Assembly (NCBI GenBank): GCA_003601695.1
Contig: PIYH01000066.1
Span: 4,722 to 12,109 of the forward strand
Length of the DNA: 7,388 nucleotides
From: Candidatus Bathyarchaeota archaeon
Lineage (GTDB): Archaea; Thermoproteota; Bathyarchaeia; Bathyarchaeales; DTEX01
Reading direction: 5' to 3'
Below are positions 1-5,616 of this stretch, one piece after another. The notes beneath the pieces were generated by a model, which was not told the DNA's origin, made no database searches, and saw only the letters and a list, made by a program, of their open reading frames with translations. Made by a program: the position numbers and the translations under genes. Within the stretch, counting starts at the first letter, position 1. Every line of letters begins with the position of its first letter.

Positions 1-721
1 GCCAAGAGGAATCATGACGAAATCTCGATGGATTAGTCCATTCAGGTGTGAATTCTTCGATATCTTCGGATCGGAAACAGACGCATATTACGTTAAGTTC
101 ACGGTGGAAACTGAGCGGAGATGTGAAGACACGTGCCGGATCTATATTATTCTCCACCTTGATCCCTTCCCTAATTAGAATATCTCTTATTCTTGAAAGA
201 ACCTTGAAATTTACATATTCTACCAATGCATAAGCCAAGTCAAGTGGATGATGTTTCTTTAAGAGATCCTCCGAGAACGCTTCTTCATGGACGTGAATGT
301 GACAGCCATTACCAGACCACTTTAAAAATACAGATTTCTCTACACCCCTATCATTTAGGAAAGCAACTATCTCCTTCGCAACCTTTAATGTCTCTCTCCA
401 CTTCGATAGTTCTCCGTCGACATCCCATACAGCACTACATCGTCGAATATTTGCTAAGTCATATACTTCATCAATGCTTTTGAACTTCCAATAGACATTA
501 GCCGTAGCATATACTGACCTTAAAGTATAACCATTAAAAGTCATGATTTCGGAGAAATCTTCAGCATCACTGATTCTTAGGGGTTTCCCATGTAAATATC
601 TTCTAAAGATCATATCGCCTTTAAGATCTACATAATGAGCTGCCGCCCAGCGATTCCTGCAGAAATCAATTATCTCCTTTTGAACATCGAGACGAGAATA
701 ATGTTTTCTAGCTAGGCTCAA
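1..721 (-). CDS. Archaeo-eukaryotic primase (AEP)-like protein, 3' end beyond window
   Basis: The minus strand is open for 240 codons from the TTG at 721-719 to the window edge, so the C-terminus is missing. The translation carries the AEP motifs in order. Motif I is VWDVDGE with the metal-binding pair D100 and D102. Motif II is SGNGCHIHV, residues 136-144, with H141 and H143. Motif III is IDPARVFTSPLSFH, with D194, P202, S204 and H206, resembling the 'D...R..P.SLH' segment of primase small subunits. The stretch before motif I (VYATANVYWKF) matches the 'YSSARY' region of PriS. The N-terminus (HYSRLDVQKEIIDFCRNRW) also looks like a natural AEP start. There is no obvious zinc-binding insertion between motifs I and II, unlike replicative PriS, so I call it a primase-like paralogue. 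It may make primers or fill gaps; the substrate is unknown. An in-frame TGA at 730-728 precludes a longer protein. The TTG overlaps the stop of the upstream KaiC-like gene, implying translational coupling. An internal ATG at codon 37 is a poorer start because it removes conserved sequence. Confidence 0.82.
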   Translation of the reverse strand, partial: MSLARKHYSRLDVQKEIIDFCRNRWAAAHYVDLKGDMIFRRYLHGKPLRISDAEDFSEIMTFNGYTLRSVYATANVYWKFKSIDEVYDLANIRRCSAVWDVDGELSKWRETLKVAKEIVAFLNDRGVEKSVFLKWSGNGCHIHVHEEAFSEDLLKKHHPLDLAYALVEYVNFKVLSRIRDILIREGIKVENNIDPARVFTSPLSFHRELNVICVCFRSEDIEEFTPEWTNPSRFRHDSSW

Positions 722-1509
722 GGTGTCTCAGCATCTCTCTTCCATGATGATTTACGAATTCTATTCATCACGTGTCCCGGGAGAGTAATATCCTCCCTTC
801 GCATATCAACTGATCCTCTGATGACCAATCCTCTTCCATCGATTATCTCGATCTCATGCATCTTCAAGCTATGAGGAGTCTGCCTCATCTTTTCTATAAG
901 CACATATCTTCTAAGAATTCCTCCCTTGACTGATCTTCTGAACCGTATGATTCCATCGGCTATGTGCTCAACTCCCCATCCGAACGCTTCAGAAGTTGTT
1001 ATAGCGTATTGTGAAGTTACGAGAGTCGTGAATCCCCATTTAGACAGAACTTTCTTAACGAAGTAGGAATGCCTCCTAGACATAGCGGGTTTATCAAGCC
1101 AGAAAGCCGATAGAGAATCAATTACAAGTCTAGCCCTACCATACCCCAAAACTTTCTTAGCTTGAATCACCTTATCAACTAGTTCCTCTACATCTAAACT
1201 TTGCAGGGACCATTTATCTTTAAGCCCCATAAGCGCATCAATCAATACAAGATTATTCTCTCTTATACTCTTGGAAAAATCGAATCCAAACTGGCTTGCC
1301 TGCATGATTATTGACTCTCTGCTTTCTTCAGTCGTTACATAGACGCATTTATCTCCTTCACATATGCCTTCAGCTATAAAATGTATGCAGAGAATCGTCT
1401 TACCGGTTCCCGGCTCCCCCGTGACGGCAACTGTGAAACCCACTGGTATTCCTCCAGCGAGCATATTATCTAGTTCCGGTATGCCTATAGAAAGTCTATC
1501 AATGGACAA
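718..1509 (-). CDS. KaiC/RAD55-family single-domain ATPase
   Basis: A 263-residue RecA-fold ATPase of the archaeal KaiC-like type (COG0467 style). Near the N-terminus is the family opening 'L..GIPELDNMLAGGIP'. The Walker A motif is GEPGTGKT (31-38), the paired catalytic glutamates follow in VTTEES (E61-E62), and Walker B is RLVID ending at D131, followed by S132. The family signature 'GWGVEHIADGIIRF' lies at 178-190 and 'IEKMRQTPHS', the KaiC-like KMR..H element, at 205-214. Only one KaiC domain is present, so it is not the two-domain clock protein. Single-domain archaeal members are mostly uncharacterised ATPases that may form hexamers or filaments, some tied to signalling and others to recombination. 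The start is TTG at 1509, supported by a strong GGGGAGG ribosome binding site five bases upstream. Its TGA stop overlaps the TTG start of the primase-like gene (TTGA, 721-718). The pairing suggests a DNA-metabolism role; this is inference. Confidence 0.93.
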   Translation of the reverse strand: MSIDRLSIGIPELDNMLAGGIPVGFTVAVTGEPGTGKTILCIHFIAEGICEGDKCVYVTTEESRESIIMQASQFGFDFSKSIRENNLVLIDALMGLKDKWSLQSLDVEELVDKVIQAKKVLGYGRARLVIDSLSAFWLDKPAMSRRHSYFVKKVLSKWGFTTLVTSQYAITTSEAFGWGVEHIADGIIRFRRSVKGGILRRYVLIEKMRQTPHSLKMHEIEIIDGRGLVIRGSVDMRREDITLPGHVMNRIRKSSWKRDAETP

Positions 1510-1514
1510 TGATG

Positions 1515-1521
1515 CCTCCCC
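1515..1521 (-). promoter_or_regulatory. Strong ribosome binding site fixing a TTG start
   Basis: On the minus strand GGGGAGG is followed by the five-base spacer CATCA and then TTG. This is close to ideal complementarity to an archaeal 16S 3' end and decides the TTG at 1509 as the start of the KaiC-like gene. Confidence 0.75.
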
Positions 1522-1573
1522 AATTAATATAAAGCGAATGGAAAAGATAAATTCTCGGGTCTCTAGAAAAACG

Positions 1574-1584
1574 AAATATTAATT
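1574..1584 (-). promoter_or_regulatory. Candidate TATA box for the KaiC-primase pair
   Basis: The minus strand reads ATTAATATTT here, centred about 70 bases before the TTG at 1509. Transcription would start near 1554, leaving a leader that includes the ribosome binding site. A second TATA-like stretch (TTTATATTAATT, about 1523-1534) lies too close to the start codon to give a leader containing that site. Read-through from the cyclophilin-like gene upstream is also possible. Confidence 0.3.
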
Positions 1585-1615
1585 GTGGAACGCTAGGTTA
1601 CGCTGATATCTATTT

Positions 1616-2005
1616 TTATTCTTCTACCTTTTCTATCCTTATTTTGTCCCCGCTTCTAACATTTTTAAAGATCTTTGGATCTCCTTTAATTTTTCCGAAG
1701 ACATTGACAGGATCCGCCGGTCTTATTTCTCCTCTGCGGCTTATAGGCGTAGGTCCGAAGAATATGCAGAATCCTTGACCCGGAGGCCAGTATCCTATAT
1801 CCCCTTCCTCAACTGTTTCATGGACATTCTCGCCTTTAAGCCTAACTGGTATCGAGAAGTATATTTCGTCACCCCATGTGTTTGCCCTAGCCTCTATTGG
1901 AAGAATATTCCATATAGCCTCAACGGTCTCTGGAGCTTTATCTTCAAGTAAGTCAGCTTCAGTTTCTCCTATTCTTTCACTTATTATCTTGATTCTTTTA
2001 GCCAA
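1616..2005 (-). CDS. COG2164 (DUF369) cyclophilin-like fold protein
   Basis: A 129-residue protein of the archaeal/Thermotoga cyclophilin-like family (TM1367 type, COG2164). Members adopt a cyclophilin-like beta barrel; a peptidyl-prolyl isomerase activity has not been established to my knowledge, and the role is unknown. Seen here are TVEAIWNILPIEAR (27-40), IYFSIPV (48-54), the signature GYWPPGQGFCIFFGPTP (71-87), and the C-terminal PVNVFGKI (99-106) with a closing strand. Length is normal for the family. The start is TTG at 2005: an in-frame TAG lies six codons upstream with no ATG or GTG between, and a GGTGA ribosome binding site (2017-2013) sits seven bases before it. It is transcribed divergently from malate dehydrogenase and lies about 106 bases upstream of the KaiC-like gene on the same strand, so limited read-through is possible. 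A divergent paralogue lies at 4962-5333. Confidence 0.88.
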   Translation of the reverse strand: MAKRIKIISERIGETEADLLEDKAPETVEAIWNILPIEARANTWGDEIYFSIPVRLKGENVHETVEEGDIGYWPPGQGFCIFFGPTPISRRGEIRPADPVNVFGKIKGDPKIFKNVRSGDKIRIEKVEE

Positions 2006-2040
2006 ATCTGATTCACCATCCTATGATATATCCTCTTCGC

Positions 2041-2052
2041 ATTAATATTTTT
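2041..2052 (-). promoter_or_regulatory. Candidate TATA box of the cyclophilin-like gene
   Basis: The minus strand reads AAAAATATTAAT. It is centred about 41 bases before the TTG at 2005, giving a predicted transcript start near 2020 and a short leader that just includes the GGTGA ribosome binding site. Confidence 0.4.
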
Positions 2053-2088
2053 AGGAGTTGTTTCATGCCTATTCTGCTTGAATTGAAT

Positions 2089-2107
2089 GGAAATCCTTAA
2101 AGTTTAA
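2089..2107 (+). promoter_or_regulatory. BRE/TATA promoter of malate dehydrogenase, leaderless
   Basis: A purine-rich BRE-like GGAAATC is followed directly by CTTAAAGTTTAA. The TATA centre is about 28 bases before the ATG at 2128 and no ribosome binding site is present. Transcription therefore probably starts at or next to the start codon. Confidence 0.5.
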
Positions 2108-2127
2108 TCATTTATTAATTATGCCTC

Positions 2128-3042
2128 ATGAAGAAGGCGACTGTTATAGGTGTTGGAAGCCTAGGTTCATGTATAGCGTATGAATTGGCGGCTAGAGAGA
2201 TAGTTGATCAGATAATTCTAATCGATGTATATCGTGAGCTCGCTGAGGGAAACGCTGAGGATATAGCTCAAGCTATGGCTTTCCGGAGTAATGTTGATGT
2301 GACCGCTGGAGAGTACGAAGATGCAGACGGATCGGATATAGTTATCGTAACCGCTGGAAAACCTAGAACTCCAGATATGAAGTCTAGGATTGATCTTCTC
2401 AAAGCGAACATTCAGATAGTCAAGTCTGTAGCCTCAAATGTGAAGGAGATCCGAGGAAGTCCCATCGTAGTGACTCTAACTAACCCAGTAGATATAATGA
2501 ATTTTGTTATGTGGAAGGTCACAGGATTTGAGAGGGGAAGAGTTATCGGAAGCGCGGGGATGCTTGACTCAGCGAGATTCAGAAGAGCAATAAGTAGGAG
2601 GCTTAATGTTTCAGTCTTAGATGTTGAAGCGTACGTCATTGGAGAGCATGGAAAAAATCAAGTTCCCGTATTCAGTAGAGTTAAGGTAAAAGGAGATAAG
2701 AGATCGTTCAGCATAGGAGAACGAGATGAAATAACAGAGGAGATTAGACAGTCGGCGTTGAGCATTATCTCAAAGAAGGGAGGAACAGTATATGCTCCAG
2801 CGAGCAACACAGTAAATATTATTCAGATGATTATTGAAGATAAGCCGAGATTAGCCGTGGTCTCAACCGTGCTGGATGGAGAATATGGTCTTAAAGGGAT
2901 AAGCATAGGAGTTCCCGTGGAGCTGGGAAGTGGGGGAGTGGAGAGAGTGATTGAATGGGATCTCGAAGAGGATGAGGAGTCCATATTCTATAGAGGCGCG
3001 GAGAATATAAAAAAAATCATTAAAGAATTATCGTTTTCTTGA
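2128..3042 (+). CDS. mdh: Malate dehydrogenase (LDH/MDH superfamily)
   Basis: A 304-residue cytosolic NAD(P)-dependent 2-hydroxyacid dehydrogenase that interconverts malate and oxaloacetate. The Rossmann glycine motif is GVGSLG (8-13). D33, at the end of the second strand, favours NAD. The substrate loop is TAGKPRTPDMKSR; the first arginine (R80) sits where malate dehydrogenases have Arg and lactate dehydrogenases have Gln, and R87 is the second substrate arginine. The catalytic pair is D147 (in SAGMLDSARFR), with R150, and H174 in IGEHG. TNP at 118-120 and SNTVNIIQ near 226-233 are also family features. The catalytic set is complete and the length is typical of archaeal LDH-like MDH. The ATG at 2128 is preferred to the out-of-frame ATG at 2121. 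A BRE/TATA element about 28 bases upstream suggests a leaderless transcript. The gene stands alone, with a T-rich stretch after the stop that could end transcription. Confidence 0.95.
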   Translation: MKKATVIGVGSLGSCIAYELAAREIVDQIILIDVYRELAEGNAEDIAQAMAFRSNVDVTAGEYEDADGSDIVIVTAGKPRTPDMKSRIDLLKANIQIVKSVASNVKEIRGSPIVVTLTNPVDIMNFVMWKVTGFERGRVIGSAGMLDSARFRRAISRRLNVSVLDVEAYVIGEHGKNQVPVFSRVKVKGDKRSFSIGERDEITEEIRQSALSIISKKGGTVYAPASNTVNIIQMIIEDKPRLAVVSTVLDGEYGLKGISIGVPVELGSGGVERVIEWDLEEDEESIFYRGAENIKKIIKELSFS

Positions 3043-3065
3043 AAGACTTTTATTCGTCTCAGATC

Positions 3066-3080
3066 GTTAAAACTAAAAAC
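3066..3080 (+). promoter_or_regulatory. Candidate promoter of the creatininase-like pseudogene
   Basis: GTTAAAACTAAAAAC is AT-rich and centred about 22 bases upstream of the ATG at 3094. That spacing fits a leaderless start. Whether it is still used is unknown. Confidence 0.3.
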
Positions 3081-3093
3081 CTTTCATTACTTG

Positions 3094-3846
3094 ATGACAG
3101 AGTCGTCATCGATGAAATCTATGCTTTATGAACATTTAACGAGCTTGAATATTAAAGCCGCGGCTGATAAAGGATTAGTTGCGATATTACCCATAGGATC
3201 AATTGAGATTCATGGTTCCCACATGCTGGCTGGAACAGATTCCATTACCGTGCATAGGATAGCTGCGTTAGCCGCAGAGAGCGGAATCCATTGTTCTCTC
3301 TCCACTCTTTTACGGTATGTTTCCGGGAATAAGCATTTTCTTGGAACGATCTCATTAACTGCGAAGACCATGCTTTCACTTCTTGAGGAGATGTGTGACG
3401 AAATTACAAGGAACGGATTTAAGAAGATCCTGATTCTAAACGGTCATGGCGGAAATATCCCTGTGCTGAGGCTTTTCTTAAGAGAGATGTTGAATAAGAG
3501 AAAGGATTATGTTTTATACGGTTAATCGATCCGCTTTTACCTGTCAGAAAGGTTATTCAAGAAATGAGTAAAGGAAGAAGAGTGAGTATGCATGCAAGAT
3601 AGAGACAAGCTTCAACGGGAGGCAGAAATTGGAAGCACTGGCCTTACCCAAGGAATCGAAACCCCAGTTGACTGGCAAGCATATGCCGTGCAACTATACT
3701 TGGGAGATCCGAGAAAAGCCAGCGTAGAGAAAGGTGAAAAAATTGTGAATAGAATTGTCGAGTATCTAGTAGACGTCATCAGAAGAATTAAGCATGATGA
3801 GAAGATGCCCGTAATTATTGATGATTTTTTATCGGAAAGCATATAG
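3094..3846 (+). pseudogene. Creatininase-family amidohydrolase, frameshifted and internally deleted
   Basis: Creatininase-family enzymes are metal-dependent amidohydrolases. The N-terminal half is intact: AILPIGSIEIHGSHMLAGTD carries the ligands E38, H40 and D49, GTISL is at 84-88, and the NGHGGN box has H118. The frame ends at a TAA (3523-3525). Homologous-looking sequence continues in the -1 frame (LIDPLLPVRKVIQEM...SMHA) to about 3596. The original frame then resumes at about 3592 with the family's C-terminus (ETPVDWQAY...GDPRKASVEKGEK, to 3846). Between 'SMHA' and 'DRDKLQRE' the usual E-T-S segment holding the last catalytic glutamate is absent, so a short deletion is likely as well as a one-base loss near 3505-3523. 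Further in-frame stops occur at 3565-3567 and 3583-3585. ATG 3094 is preferred to TTG 3091. The first lesion alone could be a sequencing error; the missing catalytic segment argues for real decay. Confidence 0.78.
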
Positions 3847-3897
3847 AAGGTTAAGATAGTATAGCATTGCATATTATAGATGGGAGAACAAACAAAA

Positions 3898-3933
3898 CAT
3901 CTATAAACTTGATCTCCATTTTCTTCTTTGAGG
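3898..3933 (+). promoter_or_regulatory. Promoter and ribosome binding site of S25e
   Basis: CATCTATAAACTT (3898-3910) is a good archaeal TATA box preceded by an A-rich BRE-like stretch, and it predicts a transcript start near 3930. GAGG at 3930-3933, five bases before the ATG at 3939, may serve as the ribosome binding site. Both elements lie inside the longer open frame beginning at 3867, which argues that this frame is not used. Confidence 0.5.
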
Positions 3934-3938
3934 ATAAA

Positions 3939-4268
3939 ATGGGCGGCAAAAAGAAGCCTACATTAACACAGCTTGCTAAGGCTCAGGTGAGAAGAGAAAA
4001 AGAGGCAAGGCGTAAAAGGACTGAAAAGGAGAAGCGTCTTTCTCGAATCGAGAAAAAAGCTGCAAGAATTATTCCTCCAAATCCCGGAGATGAGAAGGTG
4101 ATAAGGCAGATGCGGAGTATGAAGGTGATAACGCCATATGCCGTTGCGTCACGCTTTAATCTTCTTCTAAGCGTTGCGAAGGACTTTCTCGAGGATTTAC
4201 ATCAGAGAGGAATAATCACTTACGTATCCGGAGGTAGAAATCTAAAGATCTATAAACCCTCCGAATAG
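3939..4268 (+). CDS. rps25e: Small ribosomal subunit protein S25e (eS25)
   Basis: A 109-residue protein of the small ribosomal subunit. The N-terminus is strongly basic and lysine/arginine-rich (KKKPTLTQLAKAQVRREKEARRKR), as expected for an RNA-binding tail. The C-terminal half is the compact winged-helix domain: KVITPYAVASRFNLLLSVAKDF, then LEDLHQRGIITYVSGG and the final strand LKIYKP. eS25 binds near the subunit head. It occurs in eukaryotes and TACK archaea but is typically missing from Euryarchaeota, so it is a useful taxonomic marker. The reading frame is open from 3867, but the extra 24 residues (hydrophobic, ISIFFFEDK) are unlike the family and overlap the promoter. The ATG at 3939 gives normal family length and has a GAGG five bases upstream. 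The gene is monocistronic as far as can be seen. Confidence 0.93.
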   Translation: MGGKKKPTLTQLAKAQVRREKEARRKRTEKEKRLSRIEKKAARIIPPNPGDEKVIRQMRSMKVITPYAVASRFNLLLSVAKDFLEDLHQRGIITYVSGGRNLKIYKPSE

Positions 4269-4316
4269 TCTCAATGATCTAGCATAGACGGCTTCTATTT
4301 CAGAAGATAGAGAATA

Positions 4317-4376
4317 CTTAAAATTTACCACTAGATAGTATGAGATGGGAGGCTTGTTTTTAATGATTAGAGGAGG
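4317..4376 (+). promoter_or_regulatory. Promoter and ribosome binding site of the 198-residue unknown protein
   Basis: CTTAAAATTT (4317-4326), with GAATA before it, is a TATA-like element predicting transcription from about 4345 and a leader near 37 bases. AGGAGG at 4371-4376 lies five bases before the ATG at 4382, a strong ribosome binding site that fixes the start over the out-of-frame ATG at 4363. Confidence 0.5.
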
Positions 4377-4381
4377 CTCGA

Positions 4382-4978
4382 ATGAGGTTAGATAGGTTCA
4401 TTTATGATAAAGTTATCTTAATAGATGACGCTGGCTGGGGTGATCTTCTTTTAGGAGTTGTTATAGGAGCACTTAAGCTTCCTGACCGCAAATATATGGA
4501 GCGTAGAATACCAGTAACTGCTTTTCAATCTCCAAACTTTGAGAAGAAGGCTTATTTAACCGAGGCTCTACGCATTGCTGAAGAGATAGTGAAAGTTATG
4601 CGACCGGATGAAAAGACGTATTTCAAGGTATGCTCTGGATACATTCTTTCCAGTATACGAAAGTATCTTCAGCGGAGAGGCTTCTATGTTGAAAAGACTA
4701 GAATAGAAGGAGAGCTCCAGGAAAGAGTTGAAAGAAGCTACTTGAACTGGTGTGTAGAAGTGGGGGCTCCTCTGGAAAGACTTCGAGACAAGAAGAGGTT
4801 CTATCCATTGCTGGAATGGGTTGCTGAAAAGATTGATCTCAGAGAAAAACTAGTCAAGACTGGATGGAGGAGCTGGAGGGAAAAGTGGAGGGCAAAAGCA
4901 TATCAAATTCATCTTGAGAAAACAATGAAGGTAAAAAAGAAACATTACGGAATAGATCAATCTACATTTTCTTCATAA
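4382..4978 (+). CDS. Conserved-looking archaeal protein of unknown function, possibly RNase H-like fold
   Basis: A 198-residue soluble protein with no signal peptide or membrane segment; I do not recognise the family with certainty. The N-terminus has a hydrophobic strand ending in two acidic residues and glycines, VILIDDAGWGDLLLG (D15, D16), followed by a second strand (GVVIGAL) and a third (RRIPVTAF). Then come a helix (YLTEALRIAEEIVKVM), a strand with cysteine (FKVCSGYI, C84), a helix (SSIRKYLQRRG), and a strand running into IEGELQERVERSYLNWCVEVG with E109 and E111. An Asp-ending first strand followed by beta-hairpin strands and later acidic residues is what RNase H-like nucleases and resolvases show. 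That assignment is inference from pattern only. The C-terminal 50 residues are very basic (WRSWREKWRAKA, KVKKKH), consistent with nucleic-acid contact. The last 17 bases overlap the convergent cyclophilin-like gene. The ATG at 4382 has an AGGAGG site. Confidence 0.85.
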   Translation: MRLDRFIYDKVILIDDAGWGDLLLGVVIGALKLPDRKYMERRIPVTAFQSPNFEKKAYLTEALRIAEEIVKVMRPDEKTYFKVCSGYILSSIRKYLQRRGFYVEKTRIEGELQERVERSYLNWCVEVGAPLERLRDKKRFYPLLEWVAEKIDLREKLVKTGWRSWREKWRAKAYQIHLEKTMKVKKKHYGIDQSTFSS

Positions 4979-5333
4979 CTATTTTCATTCCCATCTTAAC
5001 TTTACGGAAGATTTCTAAGTTCTTTGTAATCTTACCAACATAGTTAACCGGACTATAAGGTTTAGCATCTTCATAGAATATGCATAAAGCCCTCCCCATA
5101 GGCCAGTAGGCTAAAACTCCCTTCTCCACGGTTCTCTTAGCCTTCTCTACTCCCAAGTTTATTGGAACTGGAAAATATAGGCCACCTTTCATTAATGCTA
5201 CACGACCCTCCAGTGGAAGACTCCTAACTAATGCTTCAACTGTTCTCGGAGAAAGAAATCGTATAAGATTGCCCTCCGCCTCTCCTAAGCCATCAATTAT
5301 GAACAATACATCTATTGAAAATACGCTTTTCAA
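4962..5333 (-). CDS. Divergent COG2164 (DUF369) cyclophilin-like paralogue
   Basis: A 123-residue second member of the cyclophilin-like family found at 1616-2005. Shared landmarks are GEAE near the N-terminus, TVEALVRSLPLEGR (31-44), LYFPVPI (52-58), TVEKG, the signature AYWPMGRALCIFY (75-87), PVNYVGKI (95-102) and IF.KV..G.KI at the end. By eye about one third of positions match the other copy. It lacks the roughly ten-residue loop (ISRRGEIR region) of the other protein, and its signature reads WPMGRALCIF instead of WPPGQGFCIF, so the pocket is altered. The start is TTG at 5333. The nearby ATG is out of frame, and a GGAG lies 11 bases upstream, a rather long spacing; the in-frame TTG at codon 10 is an alternative. 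The gene is convergent with and overlaps the 3' end of the 198-residue unknown gene. Function unknown. Confidence 0.87.
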   Translation of the reverse strand: MKSVFSIDVLFIIDGLGEAEGNLIRFLSPRTVEALVRSLPLEGRVALMKGGLYFPVPINLGVEKAKRTVEKGVLAYWPMGRALCIFYEDAKPYSPVNYVGKITKNLEIFRKVKMGMKIVMKKM

Positions 5334-5365
5334 TCATTAATCAGCTCCTGAATCATTACTCTCGG

Positions 5366-5380
5366 AATCTTAATATAAGA
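5366..5380 (-). promoter_or_regulatory. Palindromic TATA-type element upstream of the cyclophilin-like paralogue
   Basis: AATCTTAATATAAGA has CTTA and TAAG arms around ATA, so it reads as a TATA box on either strand. On the minus strand its centre is 40 bases before the TTG at 5333, predicting a start near 5348 and a short leader. On the plus strand it could initiate near 5400, toward the foldable segment at 5452-5558. An identical 15-mer occurs at 6891-6905. Confidence 0.45.
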
Positions 5381-5451
5381 ATTTAATCCTCAACCCAAAA
5401 TCAACACTTGCTATCTCTTTAATAATGTGCTCACAAATAATCAAACAAAAC

Positions 5452-5524
5452 GGGCAGACAAACAGACGGATGGATAGGGAGCGTCATTTTCAATAGAGAA
5501 TGTCAGGATGGATACTCTCTGCCT
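5452..5524 (+). other. Foldable non-coding segment with duplicated GGATGGATA, candidate structured RNA
   Basis: No gene covers this stretch. A closing stem GGGCAGA (5452-5458) pairs with TCTGCCT (5518-5524; six Watson-Crick pairs plus one G-U). Inside it CATTTTC (5485-5491) pairs with GAGAATG (5496-5502; one G-U) around the loop AATA. The two strands of the internal loop each carry GGATGGATA (5468-5476 and 5506-5514). It is followed at once by the 15-bp hairpin at 5524-5558. It could be a leader RNA of the transporter gene or a small RNA from the palindromic TATA at 5366. It matches no riboswitch class I know. Folding by eye only; chance pairing is possible. Confidence 0.3.
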
Positions 5525-5558
5525 AACGTTGCCGCTAATGTTTTTAGCGGCAACGTTA
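5524..5558. repeat. Perfect 15-bp inverted repeat with a 5-base spacer
   Basis: TAACGTTGCCGCTAA (5524-5538) is matched exactly by its reverse complement at 5544-5558, with TGTTT between. It ends about 13 bases before the TATA-like element of the EamA transporter, where an archaeal regulator bound as a dimer would act. As RNA it would form a very stable hairpin. The G+C-rich core (GCCGC/GCGGC) stands out from the AT-rich surroundings. No coding frame or second copy is visible in the window. An operator, a terminator-like hairpin, part of a leader RNA or a remnant of a small mobile element are all possible. Confidence 0.85.
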
Positions 5559-5571
5559 AGATGTCATGCAA

Positions 5572-5584
5572 AAGTTTAAAAAAG
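5572..5584 (+). promoter_or_regulatory. Candidate TATA box of the EamA transporter
   Basis: AAGTTTAAAAAAG predicts a transcript start near 5603 and a leader of about 14 bases before the TTG at 5617. The perfect inverted repeat at 5524-5558 lies directly upstream. Confidence 0.4.
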
Positions 5585-5616
5585 ATAAAACTTCCCATCT
5601 TTTTGCTCATTGATGC

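Noticed and set aside
48..483. Plus-strand open frames at 48-233 and 226-483 as genes
   Set aside because: They lie antisense to the continuous 240-codon minus-strand frame that carries primase motifs; their translations show no family features.
1364..1582. Plus-strand open frame opposite the KaiC-like Walker A region
   Set aside because: It is antisense to a clear ATPase gene and its promoter region, so it is a shadow frame.
2412..2639. Minus-strand frame inside malate dehydrogenase
   Set aside because: It is antisense to conserved dehydrogenase sequence and has no independent support.
3592..3846. Independent small gene starting at 3592
   Set aside because: Its sequence is the C-terminal end of the creatininase family and is in the same frame as the upstream half, so it is part of the broken gene.
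3612..3872. Minus-strand frame opposite the C-terminal part of the creatininase-like pseudogene
   Set aside because: The plus strand encodes a recognisable family C-terminus; the minus translation is cysteine/serine-rich shadow sequence.
3867..3938. N-terminal extension of S25e by 24 residues
   Set aside because: The extension is hydrophobic, unlike the family, and overlaps a TATA box and ribosome binding site that fit the ATG at 3939.
5452..5558. H/ACA guide RNA
   Set aside because: The closing stem is not followed by an ACA box at the required distance, and the internal loop is larger than a normal guide pocket.
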